Notes: generated by a model from the letters alone, not told the origin. Shown: positions 1 to 8,691, counted from the stretch's first letter. The stretch is 64,000 nucleotides of DNA from Spirosoma linguale DSM 74 (GCA_000024525.1 CP001769.1:434001-498000); one strand, 5' to 3'. Made by a program: numbers and translations.

Positions 1-237
1 GTTTTGGGGTGTGGTAAAGGAAATGCCCGTTACGCCCGCGCCAAATCGCCCCGGATTGATACCTAGTATAAACACACGCGGAGTGGTATCGGAAAAAAAG
101 CTAGTGTAGAACTCGCTGACAATGGCCTTTACCTCCGGCTGCTGATAGGGATTCATGACGCCTGTATCGGGCGGCAGGTTGGTCGGAGCAGCCAGCGAGT
201 CATAATACGCAATGGCTTTGTCGGCGAAGGTTGTCAT
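1..237 (-). CDS. SMUG2-type uracil-DNA glycosylase family protein, partial (C-terminus outside window)
   Basis: The frame opens with ATG at 237 and runs off the left edge, so only the first 79 residues are present. The readable part ends with FILGINPGRFGAGVTG, the glycine-rich GINPG motif near the start of the uracil-DNA glycosylase fold in the SMUG2 (former DUF4918) family. Members are thought to remove damaged bases such as uracil from DNA in the cytoplasm; that role comes from the family, not from this fragment. The gene lies downstream of the vWA gene on the same strand, but the strong hairpin at 258-344 probably separates the two transcripts. Confidence 0.75.
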   Translation of the reverse strand, partial: MTTFADKAIAYYDSLAAPTNLPPDTGVMNPYQQPEVKAIVSEFYTSFFSDTTPRVFILGINPGRFGAGVTGISFTTPQN

Positions 238-257
238 TTTTAGCTACTGTTTAGAAA

Positions 258-344
258 GCTAAAGGGTGAGTGGTGAGCGGCAGGTCAAACGCCATATCTT
301 CAAGACATGGCGTTTGACCTGCCGCTCACCACTCACCCTTTAGC
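258..344. terminator. 38-bp perfect inverted repeat, likely terminator of the vWA gene
   Basis: Bases 258-295 and 307-344 are perfect reverse complements (38 bp) around an 11-nt spacer, which itself contains a short TCTT/AAGA complement. It starts 11 nt beyond the stop codon of the vWA gene (minus strand). The stem is far longer than an ordinary intrinsic terminator and has no clear T-run. One arm is purine-rich with GAGT/GTGAG words, as in several other hairpins of this window. Confidence 0.8.
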
Positions 345-354
345 GAAAGCTGCT

Positions 355-1458
355 TTATTTAATGTTTTTCCGGCGGTTGCGCTGGAAGTCCTCGAACATC
401 ATATTGCCTAAACCCTGCAAACCACTGTAATAAGCCCGGCCATTGTTTACTTTGGTAAACTCCTGCACAAACTGCTTGAGGTAGGGGTCTGAAGCAATCA
501 TGAACGTCGTGATAGGAATCTCCAGCCGACGGCATTGGGCGGCCAATGTCAGAGTTTTGCTAACGACTTTGCGGTCGAGTCCGAATGAGTTCTTGTAGTA
601 TTTGATCCCTTCTTTCAAACAGGTCGGTTTGCCGTCGGTGATCATGAATATCTGCTTGTTCTTGTTCTTCCGCCGACGCAGCAGGTCCATAGACAGTTCA
701 AGTCCGGCTACCGTATTGGTGTGGTAAGGGCCAACTTCCAGATAGGGAAGCTCTTTAGCCTGAATCTGCCAGGCATCGTTACCAAACACCACAATGTCGA
801 GCGTGTCTTTAGGGTATTTCTGTTTGATAAGTTCAACCAGCGCAAGGGCAACCTTTTTAGCGGGTGTAATGCGGTCTTCGCCGTACAGAATCATCGAGTG
901 GCTAATGTCGATCATCAGCACCGTCGACGTTTGTGTTTTCTGCTCCTTTTCCGTCACCTCCAGGTCGCGCTCCATGAGTCGGAACTCCTCAACTCCGCTG
1001 TTAATCTGCGCGTTTTTGATGGATTCGGTCATGGAAATCTGTTCCAGCGTATCGCCAAACTGATACGTGCGCAGGTCGCTGCTTAGTTCGTCGCCTGTTC
1101 CAGTATAGGGCGTATTATGATTCCCACCCGATTTAGATCGTTTGAGTTTTCCGAAAATTTCTTCCAGAGCGCTGCGCCGAATCGTTTGTTCGCTTTTGGG
1201 CGTCATAACGATCTTGCCTTCCTGGTTTTCTTCGGTCAGATAGCCTTTTTCTTTCAGGTCGTCGAAGAAGTTACCGATGCCGTATTTGTCATCGGTGAGG
1301 CCATATTGCCGGTCGAGCTGGCTCATCCAGGCCATCGCCTGTTCTACGTCGCCGGAGGTAAGAAGCAGTAACTGCTGGAAGATATTCAGCAACTGGTCAA
1401 ATTTGCTGCCTTCCTTTTGTTCGGGTGGTATGTAATCAGAAAATTGAAAGCCTTTCAT
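355..1458 (-). CDS. vWA domain protein with MIDAS motif
   Basis: This 367-residue protein has no signal peptide or membrane segment and is probably cytoplasmic. The first ~150 residues are a helical, charged region. The C-terminal half is a von Willebrand factor A domain: the metal-binding MIDAS motif reads MIDISHS (DxSxS) near residue 185, and a later aspartate lies in MITDGKP. Bacterial proteins of this type usually work beside a MoxR-type AAA+ ATPase in metal insertion or complex assembly; no such partner is visible here, so the role is open. The start is an ATG, and the preceding 128 bases hold a REP-like palindrome. It reads toward the SMUG2-type gene with a long hairpin between them. 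Confidence 0.85.
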   Translation of the reverse strand: MKGFQFSDYIPPEQKEGSKFDQLLNIFQQLLLLTSGDVEQAMAWMSQLDRQYGLTDDKYGIGNFFDDLKEKGYLTEENQEGKIVMTPKSEQTIRRSALEEIFGKLKRSKSGGNHNTPYTGTGDELSSDLRTYQFGDTLEQISMTESIKNAQINSGVEEFRLMERDLEVTEKEQKTQTSTVLMIDISHSMILYGEDRITPAKKVALALVELIKQKYPKDTLDIVVFGNDAWQIQAKELPYLEVGPYHTNTVAGLELSMDLLRRRKNKNKQIFMITDGKPTCLKEGIKYYKNSFGLDRKVVSKTLTLAAQCRRLEIPITTFMIASDPYLKQFVQEFTKVNNGRAYYSGLQGLGNMMFEDFQRNRRKNIK

Positions 1459-1472
1459 ACGAATTGTCGTTT

Positions 1473-1496
1473 GTAGAGCCGCAATACCTTGCGGCT
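1473..1496. repeat. REP-like palindrome (GTAGAGCCGC type), copy 1
   Basis: A 24-bp unit starting GTAGAGCCGCAAT and ending TGCGGCT forms a short hairpin (AGCCGCAA/TTGCGGCT). It matches the unit at 41157-41180 in 22 of 24 positions. Two near-identical copies 40 kb apart in unrelated gaps indicate a dispersed repeat family. The rest of the 1459-1586 gap shows nothing else. Confidence 0.6.
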
Positions 1497-1586
1497 TGGG
1501 TAGGCGTCAGCAATACAGTTGCCCCTAAAAAGGAAGATACCAACGTATTGTTTGAACAGCGTGCTTCGCGGATTTGTTCGGTCTGC

Positions 1587-2165
1587 TTATAACTCAATTG
1601 TCAGGGTTAAGTCTGGTAAAACGTCCTCGCCGGTTAACTGAACGCTTGCTCCTTCTTTGATTTCAATGGAGCCGTTTTCGCGGTAAATAAACACCTGCCG
1701 ACCCGCCCGGTCAATGAGCCAGCCAAGTTTGCATCCGTTATCCCGATACTCTTCCATTTTTGCTTTCAACTCGGTCAAATCATCGCTTTTGGAGCGAATC
1801 TCGACCAAAAAGTCCGGACAAAGTGGTGCAAAGCCCTGGCGTTCCGGTTCGGGAATAGCCTCCCACCGCTCACGGCTGACCCAGGCTACATCGGGTGAGC
1901 GCACGGCTGAGTTCGGTAGTTTAAAACCGGTGGAAGAGTCGAACACATAGCCAAGTTTCAGTCGACGGTTCCAACTCCAGATTTCGCCGGAAATATCGGC
2001 ATTGTAACGTCCTGTTTCTGATCCGGTGGGGGGCATAAGAATGATGTTTCCGTTGGCGTCGCGCTCCAGCTTCGTGGTTTCATTGGCCTGACACAGGTCG
2101 AAGAAAAACGCATCATCAAATTCCCGGTAGCGGGGAGGGCGTATTGTGCGAAGTACCTGTTCCAT
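1587..2165 (-). CDS. Uma2 family (DUF820) PD-(D/E)XK-type endonuclease
   Basis: The 192-residue protein matches the Uma2/DUF820 family, common in cyanobacteria and Bacteroidetes. The core pattern is visible: SPDVAWVSRERW around residue 91 and CPDFLVEIRSKSD around residues 116-128, which give the Asp and Glu of the restriction-endonuclease-like fold. The usual SPSD is RSKSD here, so the lysine position is slightly altered. The family is annotated as nuclease by fold; its biological substrate is generally unknown. I start at ATG 2165; a TTG nine bases upstream is also in frame. A TAnnTTTG promoter at 2186-2193 fits this start with a short leader. It stands alone as a single-gene unit. Confidence 0.8.
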   Translation of the reverse strand: MEQVLRTIRPPRYREFDDAFFFDLCQANETTKLERDANGNIILMPPTGSETGRYNADISGEIWSWNRRLKLGYVFDSSTGFKLPNSAVRSPDVAWVSRERWEAIPEPERQGFAPLCPDFLVEIRSKSDDLTELKAKMEEYRDNGCKLGWLIDRAGRQVFIYRENGSIEIKEGASVQLTGEDVLPDLTLTIEL

Positions 2166-2185
2166 TAGCGGCAATTCTGTTTTAT

Positions 2186-2193
2186 CAAATATA
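2186..2193 (-). promoter_or_regulatory. Bacteroidetes -7 box for the Uma2 gene
   Basis: Read on the minus strand this is TATATTTG, an exact TAnnTTTG match, 20 nt before the ATG at 2165. It predicts a leader of roughly 14 nt. Confidence 0.5.
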
Positions 2194-2325
2194 ACGAGAA
2201 AATGCCTTTAAGTGGCTAATTAATCCCCCCAAGTGCACGTGCGATGGCCTCAAAACGCTCCATTTAGCCCACCATTCGTCCCAACGTTGCTAATGGTCCC
2301 AGAACAAAGCAGTTCATCCCATTGA

Positions 2326-2358
2326 TTTGCAGGCGCTGCGAAAGGGGGCGTAGGTTTG
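2326..2358 (+). promoter_or_regulatory. Candidate -33/-7 promoter for the DUF2141 gene
   Basis: TAGGTTTG at 2351-2358 matches TAnnTTTG exactly and is preceded at 2326-2329 by TTTG, a plausible -33 element 21 nt upstream. It predicts a leader of about 45 nt to the ATG at 2409. Confidence 0.5.
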
Positions 2359-2408
2359 CATCGTCGGACAACAATGACCGGCTTCATAAACAAGAAAATA
2401 CAAACGCC

Positions 2409-2858
2409 ATGAAAACGCTCCTGTTTACGTTCGCCCTGCTTACCGGTTTATTCACCAACACGATTGCAGCCTCCCGGCTGGCCGCTCCCGGCGATTCGGC
2501 TACGTACAAATTAACCATTGATTTCACGAACGTTACCAAACGTACGGGTACACTCTACGTTGGCCTCGTTAACGACGCGGCTGATTTTAACGGAAACTCA
2601 TACCGGAAAACCCGCATCCAGATTCCCGCTACCGGCGATTTCCAGGTTAAGTTCGATCAGCTACCGGCCGGACGATATGCGGTTAAAGTATTTCAGGATT
2701 TAAACGACAACCAGAAACTTGACAAGACGAACCAGATGCCAACGGAGCCATTCGGCTTTTCGAATGTAACCATGCTGATGGGACCACCTTCGTTTGAGGA
2801 ATCGGCCTTTGAGTTCAACGCGCCCAAGACCATCGTTATCAGCCTGATCGGGCAATAA
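2409..2858 (+). CDS. DUF2141 family secreted protein
   Basis: The 149-residue product begins with a clear Sec signal peptide (MKTLLFTFALLTGLFTNTIA), which decides the start at ATG 2409 over an in-frame upstream extension to 2322. The mature part matches DUF2141: GTLYVGLVND in the first half, then LPAGRYAVKVFQDLNDNQKLD and EPFGFSN. The family is an all-beta periplasmic or surface fold of unknown function. The DLNDNQKLD stretch looks like a calcium-type loop, which is inference. The DinB-like gene follows after 38 nt on the same strand and may be co-transcribed. Confidence 0.85.
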   Translation: MKTLLFTFALLTGLFTNTIAASRLAAPGDSATYKLTIDFTNVTKRTGTLYVGLVNDAADFNGNSYRKTRIQIPATGDFQVKFDQLPAGRYAVKVFQDLNDNQKLDKTNQMPTEPFGFSNVTMLMGPPSFEESAFEFNAPKTIVISLIGQ

Positions 2859-2896
2859 GCATCTTTGTCTACACAAAAGTTAAACGAACGACCACC

Positions 2897-3451
2897 ATGA
2901 ACCGGATCACTTTTCTCAAAACCCTGTTGGGCACGGGCCTCGCGCCAGCCGTTGTACTCGCCAGCCCGGCTGTCAATTCCCTCGAAACGGAAGCCCAGCG
3001 GATACGCCTGGAATTGCTGGATGCCTGGGCGATGTCTGAAAAAATGACGCTTCTAACCGCCGGACAAATGCCCGCCGACGCGTTTGACTTCAAGTACACA
3101 CCCGAAGCCATGACATTCGCCGACCAATGGCGGCACTGCTGTCAATTCACCGTGAGTCAGCTGTCGGGCCGGTTGGGAGTAGTTAATCCGTATCAGACCC
3201 GCCAACTGCCACCGGTAATGACCAAGGGGCAGATCATGGACGAACTACGAACCATGTACGCATTCGTGCAAAAGACCATTCGGGAAGTGCCGGATGCCAA
3301 ACTGCTGGAAAAAGATGATTTCATGGGTAGCAGCATCCCAAACTGGCGCCTGATCTACACCATGGAGAACCACATTATCCACCATCGGGGACAATGTATG
3401 GTTTATTTACGGTTGAAAGGCGTTACACCCGAAGGGTATTTAGGCTGGTAG
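2897..3451 (+). CDS. DinB-like four-helix-bundle protein, exported form
   Basis: The 184-residue protein has the DinB/YfiT-like helical bundle with its putative metal-binding histidines: one in QWRHCCQF and the pair in ENHIIHHRGQCMVYLR near the C-terminus. DinB relatives are often metal-dependent thiol transferases, but the substrate cannot be read here. The first ~23 residues (MNRITFLKTLLGTGLAPAVV) look like an export signal, unusual for the family and suggesting a periplasmic location. The ATG at 2897 is the natural start. The stop is two bases from the end of the oppositely oriented pyrB, with no hairpin between, so the two transcripts probably overlap. Confidence 0.8.
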   Translation: MNRITFLKTLLGTGLAPAVVLASPAVNSLETEAQRIRLELLDAWAMSEKMTLLTAGQMPADAFDFKYTPEAMTFADQWRHCCQFTVSQLSGRLGVVNPYQTRQLPPVMTKGQIMDELRTMYAFVQKTIREVPDAKLLEKDDFMGSSIPNWRLIYTMENHIIHHRGQCMVYLRLKGVTPEGYLGW

Positions 3452-3453
3452 CC

Positions 3454-4377
3454 CTACAGTTGCGCCAATAGATATAGTACTGCCATGCGAACCGCCACGC
3501 CATTTTCGACCTGATCCAGAATGATGGAATGCGATGAATCGGCCGCGTCGGAGGTTAGTTCGACGCCCCGGTTGATGGGGCCGGGGTGCATAAGCACAAT
3601 GGGCCGGTCCAGCTCATCGAGCATCTGTTTCGAAATGCCGAAGTAAAGCGAATACTCCCGCAGCGACGGAAAATATTTGATCTGCTGCCGTTCTAACTGA
3701 ATGCGGAGCACGTTAGCCACATCGCACCAGGCCAAAGCCTCCCGAACGTCATGCCCGACTTTTACGCCCAGGGCGTCGATATGTTTAGGAATAAGCGTTT
3801 TAGGACCGCAAACCATCACCTCGGCACCCTGTTTTTGCAGACAGAAAATGTTGGACAGGGCCACCCGTGAGTGGGTAATGTCGCCAATGATGGCTACCCG
3901 CTTACCGGCCACATCGCCTAGTTTTTCACGAATAGAGAAGGAGTCGAGCAGGGCTTGGGTTGGGTGTTCGTGGGTGCCGTCGCCCGCGTTGACAACATTG
4001 GCTTTGATGTGTTTGGTAAGGTAGTGAGGAGCACCGGGGCTGCTGTGGCGCATGACCACCATATCGACCTTCATGGCCAGAATATTGTTGACTGTATCCA
4101 GCAGCGTTTCCCCTTTTTTGACCGAACTACCCGAAGCTGAAAAGTTGACAACATCGGCAGATAAACGTTTTTCGGCCAGCTCAAAGGAGAGCCGGGTCCG
4201 GGTCGAATTTTCAAAAAAAACGTTGGCAATGGTCACGTCACGCAGAGAAGGAACCTTCTTGATGGGGCGATTGATAACTTCTTTGAATTGACTGGCCGTG
4301 TCCAGAATAAGTTGAATGTCAGACTCGGTCAGGTCTTTGATACCCACCAAATGGCGGACACTAAGCGATTGGGCCAT
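3454..4377 (-). CDS. pyrB: Aspartate carbamoyltransferase catalytic subunit
   Basis: This enzyme joins carbamoyl phosphate and L-aspartate to N-carbamoyl-L-aspartate, the first committed step of pyrimidine synthesis, in the cytoplasm. The 307-residue length is typical. The carbamoyl-phosphate signature STRTRLSFE begins at residue 58, HPTQALLD lies mid-protein, GDITHSRVALSN marks the domain junction, and HPGPINRGVE is the C-terminal aspartate-site motif. No pyrI regulatory subunit or other pyr gene is adjacent. A TAnnTTTG promoter at 4403-4410 gives a leader of about 20 nt, so it appears to be a single-gene unit. Confidence 0.97.
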   Translation of the reverse strand: MAQSLSVRHLVGIKDLTESDIQLILDTASQFKEVINRPIKKVPSLRDVTIANVFFENSTRTRLSFELAEKRLSADVVNFSASGSSVKKGETLLDTVNNILAMKVDMVVMRHSSPGAPHYLTKHIKANVVNAGDGTHEHPTQALLDSFSIREKLGDVAGKRVAIIGDITHSRVALSNIFCLQKQGAEVMVCGPKTLIPKHIDALGVKVGHDVREALAWCDVANVLRIQLERQQIKYFPSLREYSLYFGISKQMLDELDRPIVLMHPGPINRGVELTSDAADSSHSIILDQVENGVAVRMAVLYLLAQL

Positions 4378-4402
4378 GAGAGCAGTATAACTATAAATTG
4401 GG

Positions 4403-4410
4403 CAAAGATA
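4403..4410 (-). promoter_or_regulatory. Bacteroidetes -7 box for pyrB
   Basis: On the minus strand this reads TATCTTTG, an exact TAnnTTTG match, 25 nt before the pyrB ATG. The rest of the 4378-4514 gap shows no other clear feature. Confidence 0.6.
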
Positions 4411-4514
4411 GACCGGAACCCGTTAAAGAAAAACGGCTTCGCCGGATTCGATGCGGAATGACGGCTCCCTGTGGGCGAATTCTGGCTGTTTAGTCAGGTA
4501 TTACGTATGACTAA

Positions 4515-5939
4515 TTACCGTTTCGCAAAAGGAAAAATACTGGACTCCACGTGCGATTCATTCATCAGTTTGATGAGATAGCGGGCTTTGTCGGGAAATT
4601 TATTCGCCAGATTATGGCTCTCGAAGGGGTCTTTGGCTAGGTCGTATAGTTCAATAGGGCCATTGGGATTACCAGCCGCCTGCAATCGAACCGCTTTCCA
4701 GTCGCCCTGACGGATGGCCTGTTTGCCGCCACTTTCATGAAATTCCCAGTAGAGGTAATCGTGTTTTCGCTGAACACCTCTGCCCGTCAGGGCAGGCACG
4801 AAGGAAATGCCGTCGGTTCGGGCGGCTACTTTCGCTCCGGCCAGTTCCGCAAAGGTGGGCAGCAAATCCCAGAAGGCACCCACAAAATCGCTTTGTGTTC
4901 CGGGCTTGATAACGCCTGGCCAACGGGCTACAAACGGCTCGCGGATACCCCCTTCGTATAAATCCCGCTTAACACCGCGAAACCCACCGTTGCTGTTGAA
5001 AAAAGTAGGGTCGCCACCCCCTTCGACATGCGGGCCGTTATCGCTGGAAAAGATGACGAGCGTATTTTTATCGAGCCCTTTAGCTTTCAGTTTGGCGAGT
5101 ACCTGGCCTACGTAAAGGTCCAGCCGGGCCACCATGGCGGCATAGGCTGCGTGTGGGTAGGCTTGTGAGGCATAGCCGCCCGTTTTGGCATTAGGCCCGT
5201 AATCGGCTCCCGTATACGGCTTTTCGGTGAATTTACCTTTGTAACTGGCAAACAGGCTGTCATCGGGCGGAACGAGTTCGGCATGGGGCAGCGTATAGGG
5301 AAGGAACAGGAAAAAGGGCTGACTTCCGGTGCGTTTGTCCAGAAAACGCAGGGCCTGTTTCTGGATGAGATCGGGGGCAAATTCGCTTGTCTGCGTCAGA
5401 TTTTTGTTGGCAGCCAGCACTACCTTTTTATCATTATCCCACAGGTGATTGGGGTAATAGCGGTGTGCCAGCCCCTGACAATTATATCCGTAAAATCGCT
5501 GGAATCCCTGCTTCAACGGGTCGCCTTCCGAACCTACCGGGCCAAGCCCCCATTTGCCAAAAGCCGCCGTTGTATAACCCGCCTGCTTTAGAATCTCGGC
5601 CATGGTCATTACCGAATCCGCAATGGGAAACTGGCCTTCGGGTTGTAGTTCCCTGTTGCCCCGTATGTACGTATGCCCCGTGTGCTGCCCGGTCATTAGC
5701 GCCGAACGGGAAGGGGCGCATACCGTTGTACCCGCATAAAACTGGCGAAACTGAATGCCTTGTGCCGCCATCCGGTCGATATTTGGCGTTTTAATGAGGT
5801 TTTGTCCATTTATACCAATATCCCCATAGCCCAGGTCATCGGCCAGGATAAAAATGATATTCGGACGAGCCGGTAGTCGGGATTGTGCCTGAGCCCAACT
5901 GAAAACGAAGAGTAAGAGTCCTGCAAAAAATTTAGTCAT
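4515..5939 (-). CDS. Secreted arylsulfatase (S1 formylglycine sulfatase)
   Basis: The 474-residue protein has a signal peptide (MTKFFAGLLLFVFSWAQAQ) and a full S1 sulfatase domain. PNIIFILADDLGYGDIG (about residues 26-42) carries two metal-binding aspartates. CAPSRSALMTGQ starts at C74, the cysteine converted to formylglycine by the anaerobic/aerobic maturase system. A later SSDNGPH motif supplies further metal ligands. It would hydrolyse sulfate esters outside the cytoplasm; the substrate cannot be told from sequence, and no maturase is in the window. It lies 13 nt downstream of the M28 peptidase gene, so the two probably share an operon. Confidence 0.92.
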   Translation of the reverse strand: MTKFFAGLLLFVFSWAQAQSRLPARPNIIFILADDLGYGDIGINGQNLIKTPNIDRMAAQGIQFRQFYAGTTVCAPSRSALMTGQHTGHTYIRGNRELQPEGQFPIADSVMTMAEILKQAGYTTAAFGKWGLGPVGSEGDPLKQGFQRFYGYNCQGLAHRYYPNHLWDNDKKVVLAANKNLTQTSEFAPDLIQKQALRFLDKRTGSQPFFLFLPYTLPHAELVPPDDSLFASYKGKFTEKPYTGADYGPNAKTGGYASQAYPHAAYAAMVARLDLYVGQVLAKLKAKGLDKNTLVIFSSDNGPHVEGGGDPTFFNSNGGFRGVKRDLYEGGIREPFVARWPGVIKPGTQSDFVGAFWDLLPTFAELAGAKVAARTDGISFVPALTGRGVQRKHDYLYWEFHESGGKQAIRQGDWKAVRLQAAGNPNGPIELYDLAKDPFESHNLANKFPDKARYLIKLMNESHVESSIFPFAKR

Positions 5940-5952
5940 TCTGAAGTGTAGA

Positions 5953-6879
5953 TTATTTCACGGGCGTAAACACCATTTTGGGCTGCTGCATGGCGTTTTC
6001 GATAAGTTGGATTTCAAGTTTTAAGATGGCCTCTTCGGCGGTGGCATCAATTTTTTCCGGGTCATCGGTGGGCTTATGGTAGTCCGGATGCCCCCCCGTG
6101 TGGAAAAACAGAACGGGAATCTGTCTGGCATAAAAGGCCGCATTATCGGAGCCACCATTACCCGCCCGGTCAGTAAAGAATTTTATCGAACTTTTAACCC
6201 CTTTAAAGACGGTGGGCCAGGTATCACTGGTACCAAAGCCGCCGATGCCAACACCACGGTCGGGGTTATATCGTCCAATCATGTCCATACACACCATGAA
6301 GTTCAGTTTGGCTATTGGGATTGTTGGATTATTGAGAAAATAACGGGACCCCTGCAGCCCCAGCTCCTCAGCACCAAAGGCTATAAAGAGGAAGTTATAC
6401 GGCTCTTTGACGGCATTTTTTGAAAAATAATGCGCCATTTCGAGCAACCCAGCTACTCCGGAGGCATTATCATCGGCCCCGTTGTGAATTTTGCCCTGGG
6501 GCAGCGAATCCAGCGAGCTGCCCTGTTTACCAAGGCCCAGGTGGTCATAATGCGCACCGATGACAATAGTAAAGGGAGCCCCGTTATCGAGGTAGCCCAG
6601 CACATTGGTGGCTTCACGCAGGCTGTCGGGAACAACTACCCGCCTGACTTTAGCGGTGAAGGGCTGGTAAAACCCGTTTGTACCCAGCGGAGTGAGATTG
6701 GCTTTCCGAAAGTAAGCGGCAATGTACCCGGCGGCTTTTACGTTTTCGGGACTTCCGGTACCTCGTCCTTTCATTTTATCAGACGCGAGCTTGTTGATGT
6801 GTCGGGTAATTCGTTTGGCAGAGGGCGTCTGGGCGAAGAGAAAAGTGGGTAATAACAGCAATAAAAAAACTGATTTCAT
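5953..6879 (-). CDS. Secreted M28 family zinc aminopeptidase
   Basis: The 308-residue protein has a signal peptide (MKSVFLLLLLPTFLFAQ) and an M28 peptidase domain. The two-zinc site is visible: GAHYDHLG (H110), NGADDNASG (D136/D137) and AFGAEELGLQGS (E171/E172), with a downstream aspartate in MVCMDMIGRY and histidine in HTGGHPDYHKPTDD. It should remove N-terminal residues from peptides in the periplasm or outside the cell. It is the first gene of a probable two-gene unit with the sulfatase. No clear promoter box was found in the 128 nt upstream, which instead hold short stems (6937-6967) possibly ending the GH13 transcript. Confidence 0.92.
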   Translation of the reverse strand: MKSVFLLLLLPTFLFAQTPSAKRITRHINKLASDKMKGRGTGSPENVKAAGYIAAYFRKANLTPLGTNGFYQPFTAKVRRVVVPDSLREATNVLGYLDNGAPFTIVIGAHYDHLGLGKQGSSLDSLPQGKIHNGADDNASGVAGLLEMAHYFSKNAVKEPYNFLFIAFGAEELGLQGSRYFLNNPTIPIAKLNFMVCMDMIGRYNPDRGVGIGGFGTSDTWPTVFKGVKSSIKFFTDRAGNGGSDNAAFYARQIPVLFFHTGGHPDYHKPTDDPEKIDATAEEAILKLEIQLIENAMQQPKMVFTPVK

Positions 6880-7007
6880 ACAAAGGAGAGATGCTCAACC
6901 GGACAATATAAGTTGGGGAACGCAGACGCCCAAATACAATCCGGTAACGTAGCTATCGGCCGGATTGAAAACAGAAACGCCTGTTCTGGATCAGTCACGA
7001 CGAGCTG

Positions 7008-8576
7008 TTACTCTACGATCACACACCCATAACCCGGAACGGTTACGCGGTCGCCGACGAATGAGCTACCGGGAATCGTTTCAAAAACCACACAGCGACA
7101 CCAGTCCTCACTGGGCGAGAAGACGACCTCGATCGGTTTTTTGGTCAGGTTGTGGATAATTAAAACACAGGGGCCGCCACTCGGTCGCTGCCGACTAAAG
7201 GCAATGATGCCCTTCTGGCGAATGCCCGTAGTTACTAACCGACTTAGGTTGTCATTCAGAACAGGGTGACTGTTTCGGTAGTGAATCAGGCGCTTGTAAT
7301 GATTGAACAGGGAATCGGGATCGCTTTGCTGTTGGGCCAGTGGCCGCACTGTTTGGCTGGTACTGTACTTTCCCCGGCGCCAGCGGGTGCGCTGGGTATC
7401 GTTGGCTCGGACGTCCCACAAAAAGGGTTCACGGATGGTTTCGTCGGGTTTCATACCAAGCATACCAATTTCTTCACCGTAATAAAGATAGGGGAGGCCC
7501 GGAAGCGTGAGTAACAGGTTAGCGGCTACTTTCAGATGCGTCAGGTTGCCTTTGAGTAAACTGCCAATGCGGTTCTGATCGTGGTTCGACAGCAGCAACG
7601 CATCAATAAACTCGGGGTTGACCGTTGCGAATGTATTATGTACATACGTCAGGTATTCGACCAGGTCTTCAGTATCATTCTCCTGCCCGACGATTTCGGC
7701 AATCATCAGTTGCAGGTCGAAGTTGAAGTTGGCTTTCAGTCCCCGGAAATACGGGGCAATATGTTCCGGTCGTGTCCAGACCTCGCCGACGGTATACGCG
7801 CCGGGTTTGGCGGCTTCCACAACCCGCCCGAACTCCTGCCAGAACTCATGGTTTTTGGGTTCTTCAGCTTCCCGGTACAAATGCCGGGCAGCATCGAGCC
7901 GGAACCCATCGACTCCAATCTCGTTGAGCCAGTACCGGGCAATGGCAAACACCTCTTCCCGAAGGGGCCGATAGTCGAAGTTGAGGTCGGGCATACCGCT
8001 CCAGAACATCCCGTAGTATTTCTCCGGATAAGTAGCTCCCGCTACCGAATGCCATGGGTTTTTCTCGCCCGAATCGGCTGTAATGTCTCGTGTGGCTAGT
8101 CTACGCCGTTTAATCTCGTCGGGGCGCAGCCATTTGTAGTAATTCCAGTATGGGTTATCGGGGCCTTTGGCGGCTTCCTGAAACCACGGATGCCGGATAC
8201 TGGTATGGTGTAGAACGAGGTCAATTATAACCGCAATGCCGCGCTTGTGGGCTTCGGTGATAAGTCGTTTGAAATCGTCAAGCGTACCATATTCAGGTTC
8301 GATGCCGTAATAGTCGGTAACGTCGTATTTATGGTACGTTGGCGATGGACTGATGGGCATCAGCCAGATGGCCGAAACACCCAGGTCTTTCAGGTAATCA
8401 AGTTTGCCGGTAATACCGTTCAGATCGCCGATGCCGTCGCCGTTGGAGTCGGCAAAGGAGCGAACAAAGATTTCGTAATGGACCCCCGAAACGCCCGTAC
8501 GGGTTTGATTGACAGGTAGATGGCCAGACTGTGTGCTGGCCTGCGTTTTTGTTTCTTTAGTACGATCAGCGTGCAT
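7008..8576 (-). CDS. GH13 alpha-glucosidase / trehalose synthase-like enzyme, cytoplasmic
   Basis: The 522-residue protein has a complete GH13 barrel: VHYEIFVRSFADSNGDGIGD near residue 32, region I DLVLHHTS at 119-126, nucleophile D228 in GFRLDAARH, acid/base E265 in VGEVW and D333 in SNHDQNR. No signal peptide is seen, so it acts inside the cell on imported maltose, isomaltose, trehalose or similar sugars. The exact specificity (alpha-glucosidase, oligo-1,6-glucosidase or trehalose synthase) is not decided by sequence alone. It is the last of three same-strand genes after xylA and the transaldolase-like gene, with gaps of 103 and 115 nt, so shared transcription is possible but unproven. Confidence 0.88.
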   Translation of the reverse strand: MHADRTKETKTQASTQSGHLPVNQTRTGVSGVHYEIFVRSFADSNGDGIGDLNGITGKLDYLKDLGVSAIWLMPISPSPTYHKYDVTDYYGIEPEYGTLDDFKRLITEAHKRGIAVIIDLVLHHTSIRHPWFQEAAKGPDNPYWNYYKWLRPDEIKRRRLATRDITADSGEKNPWHSVAGATYPEKYYGMFWSGMPDLNFDYRPLREEVFAIARYWLNEIGVDGFRLDAARHLYREAEEPKNHEFWQEFGRVVEAAKPGAYTVGEVWTRPEHIAPYFRGLKANFNFDLQLMIAEIVGQENDTEDLVEYLTYVHNTFATVNPEFIDALLLSNHDQNRIGSLLKGNLTHLKVAANLLLTLPGLPYLYYGEEIGMLGMKPDETIREPFLWDVRANDTQRTRWRRGKYSTSQTVRPLAQQQSDPDSLFNHYKRLIHYRNSHPVLNDNLSRLVTTGIRQKGIIAFSRQRPSGGPCVLIIHNLTKKPIEVVFSPSEDWCRCVVFETIPGSSFVGDRVTVPGYGCVIVE

Positions 8577-8691
8577 TCAATGGAAAAGTGCTACGTAGTA
8601 CCAAACCGAGAAAACCACGGATGAGTTTAAAAAGCAGCTGTGCAAGTACCGCTGCGGGCAGTCGCCAGGGATGAGTCAGTAACGTGATGCG

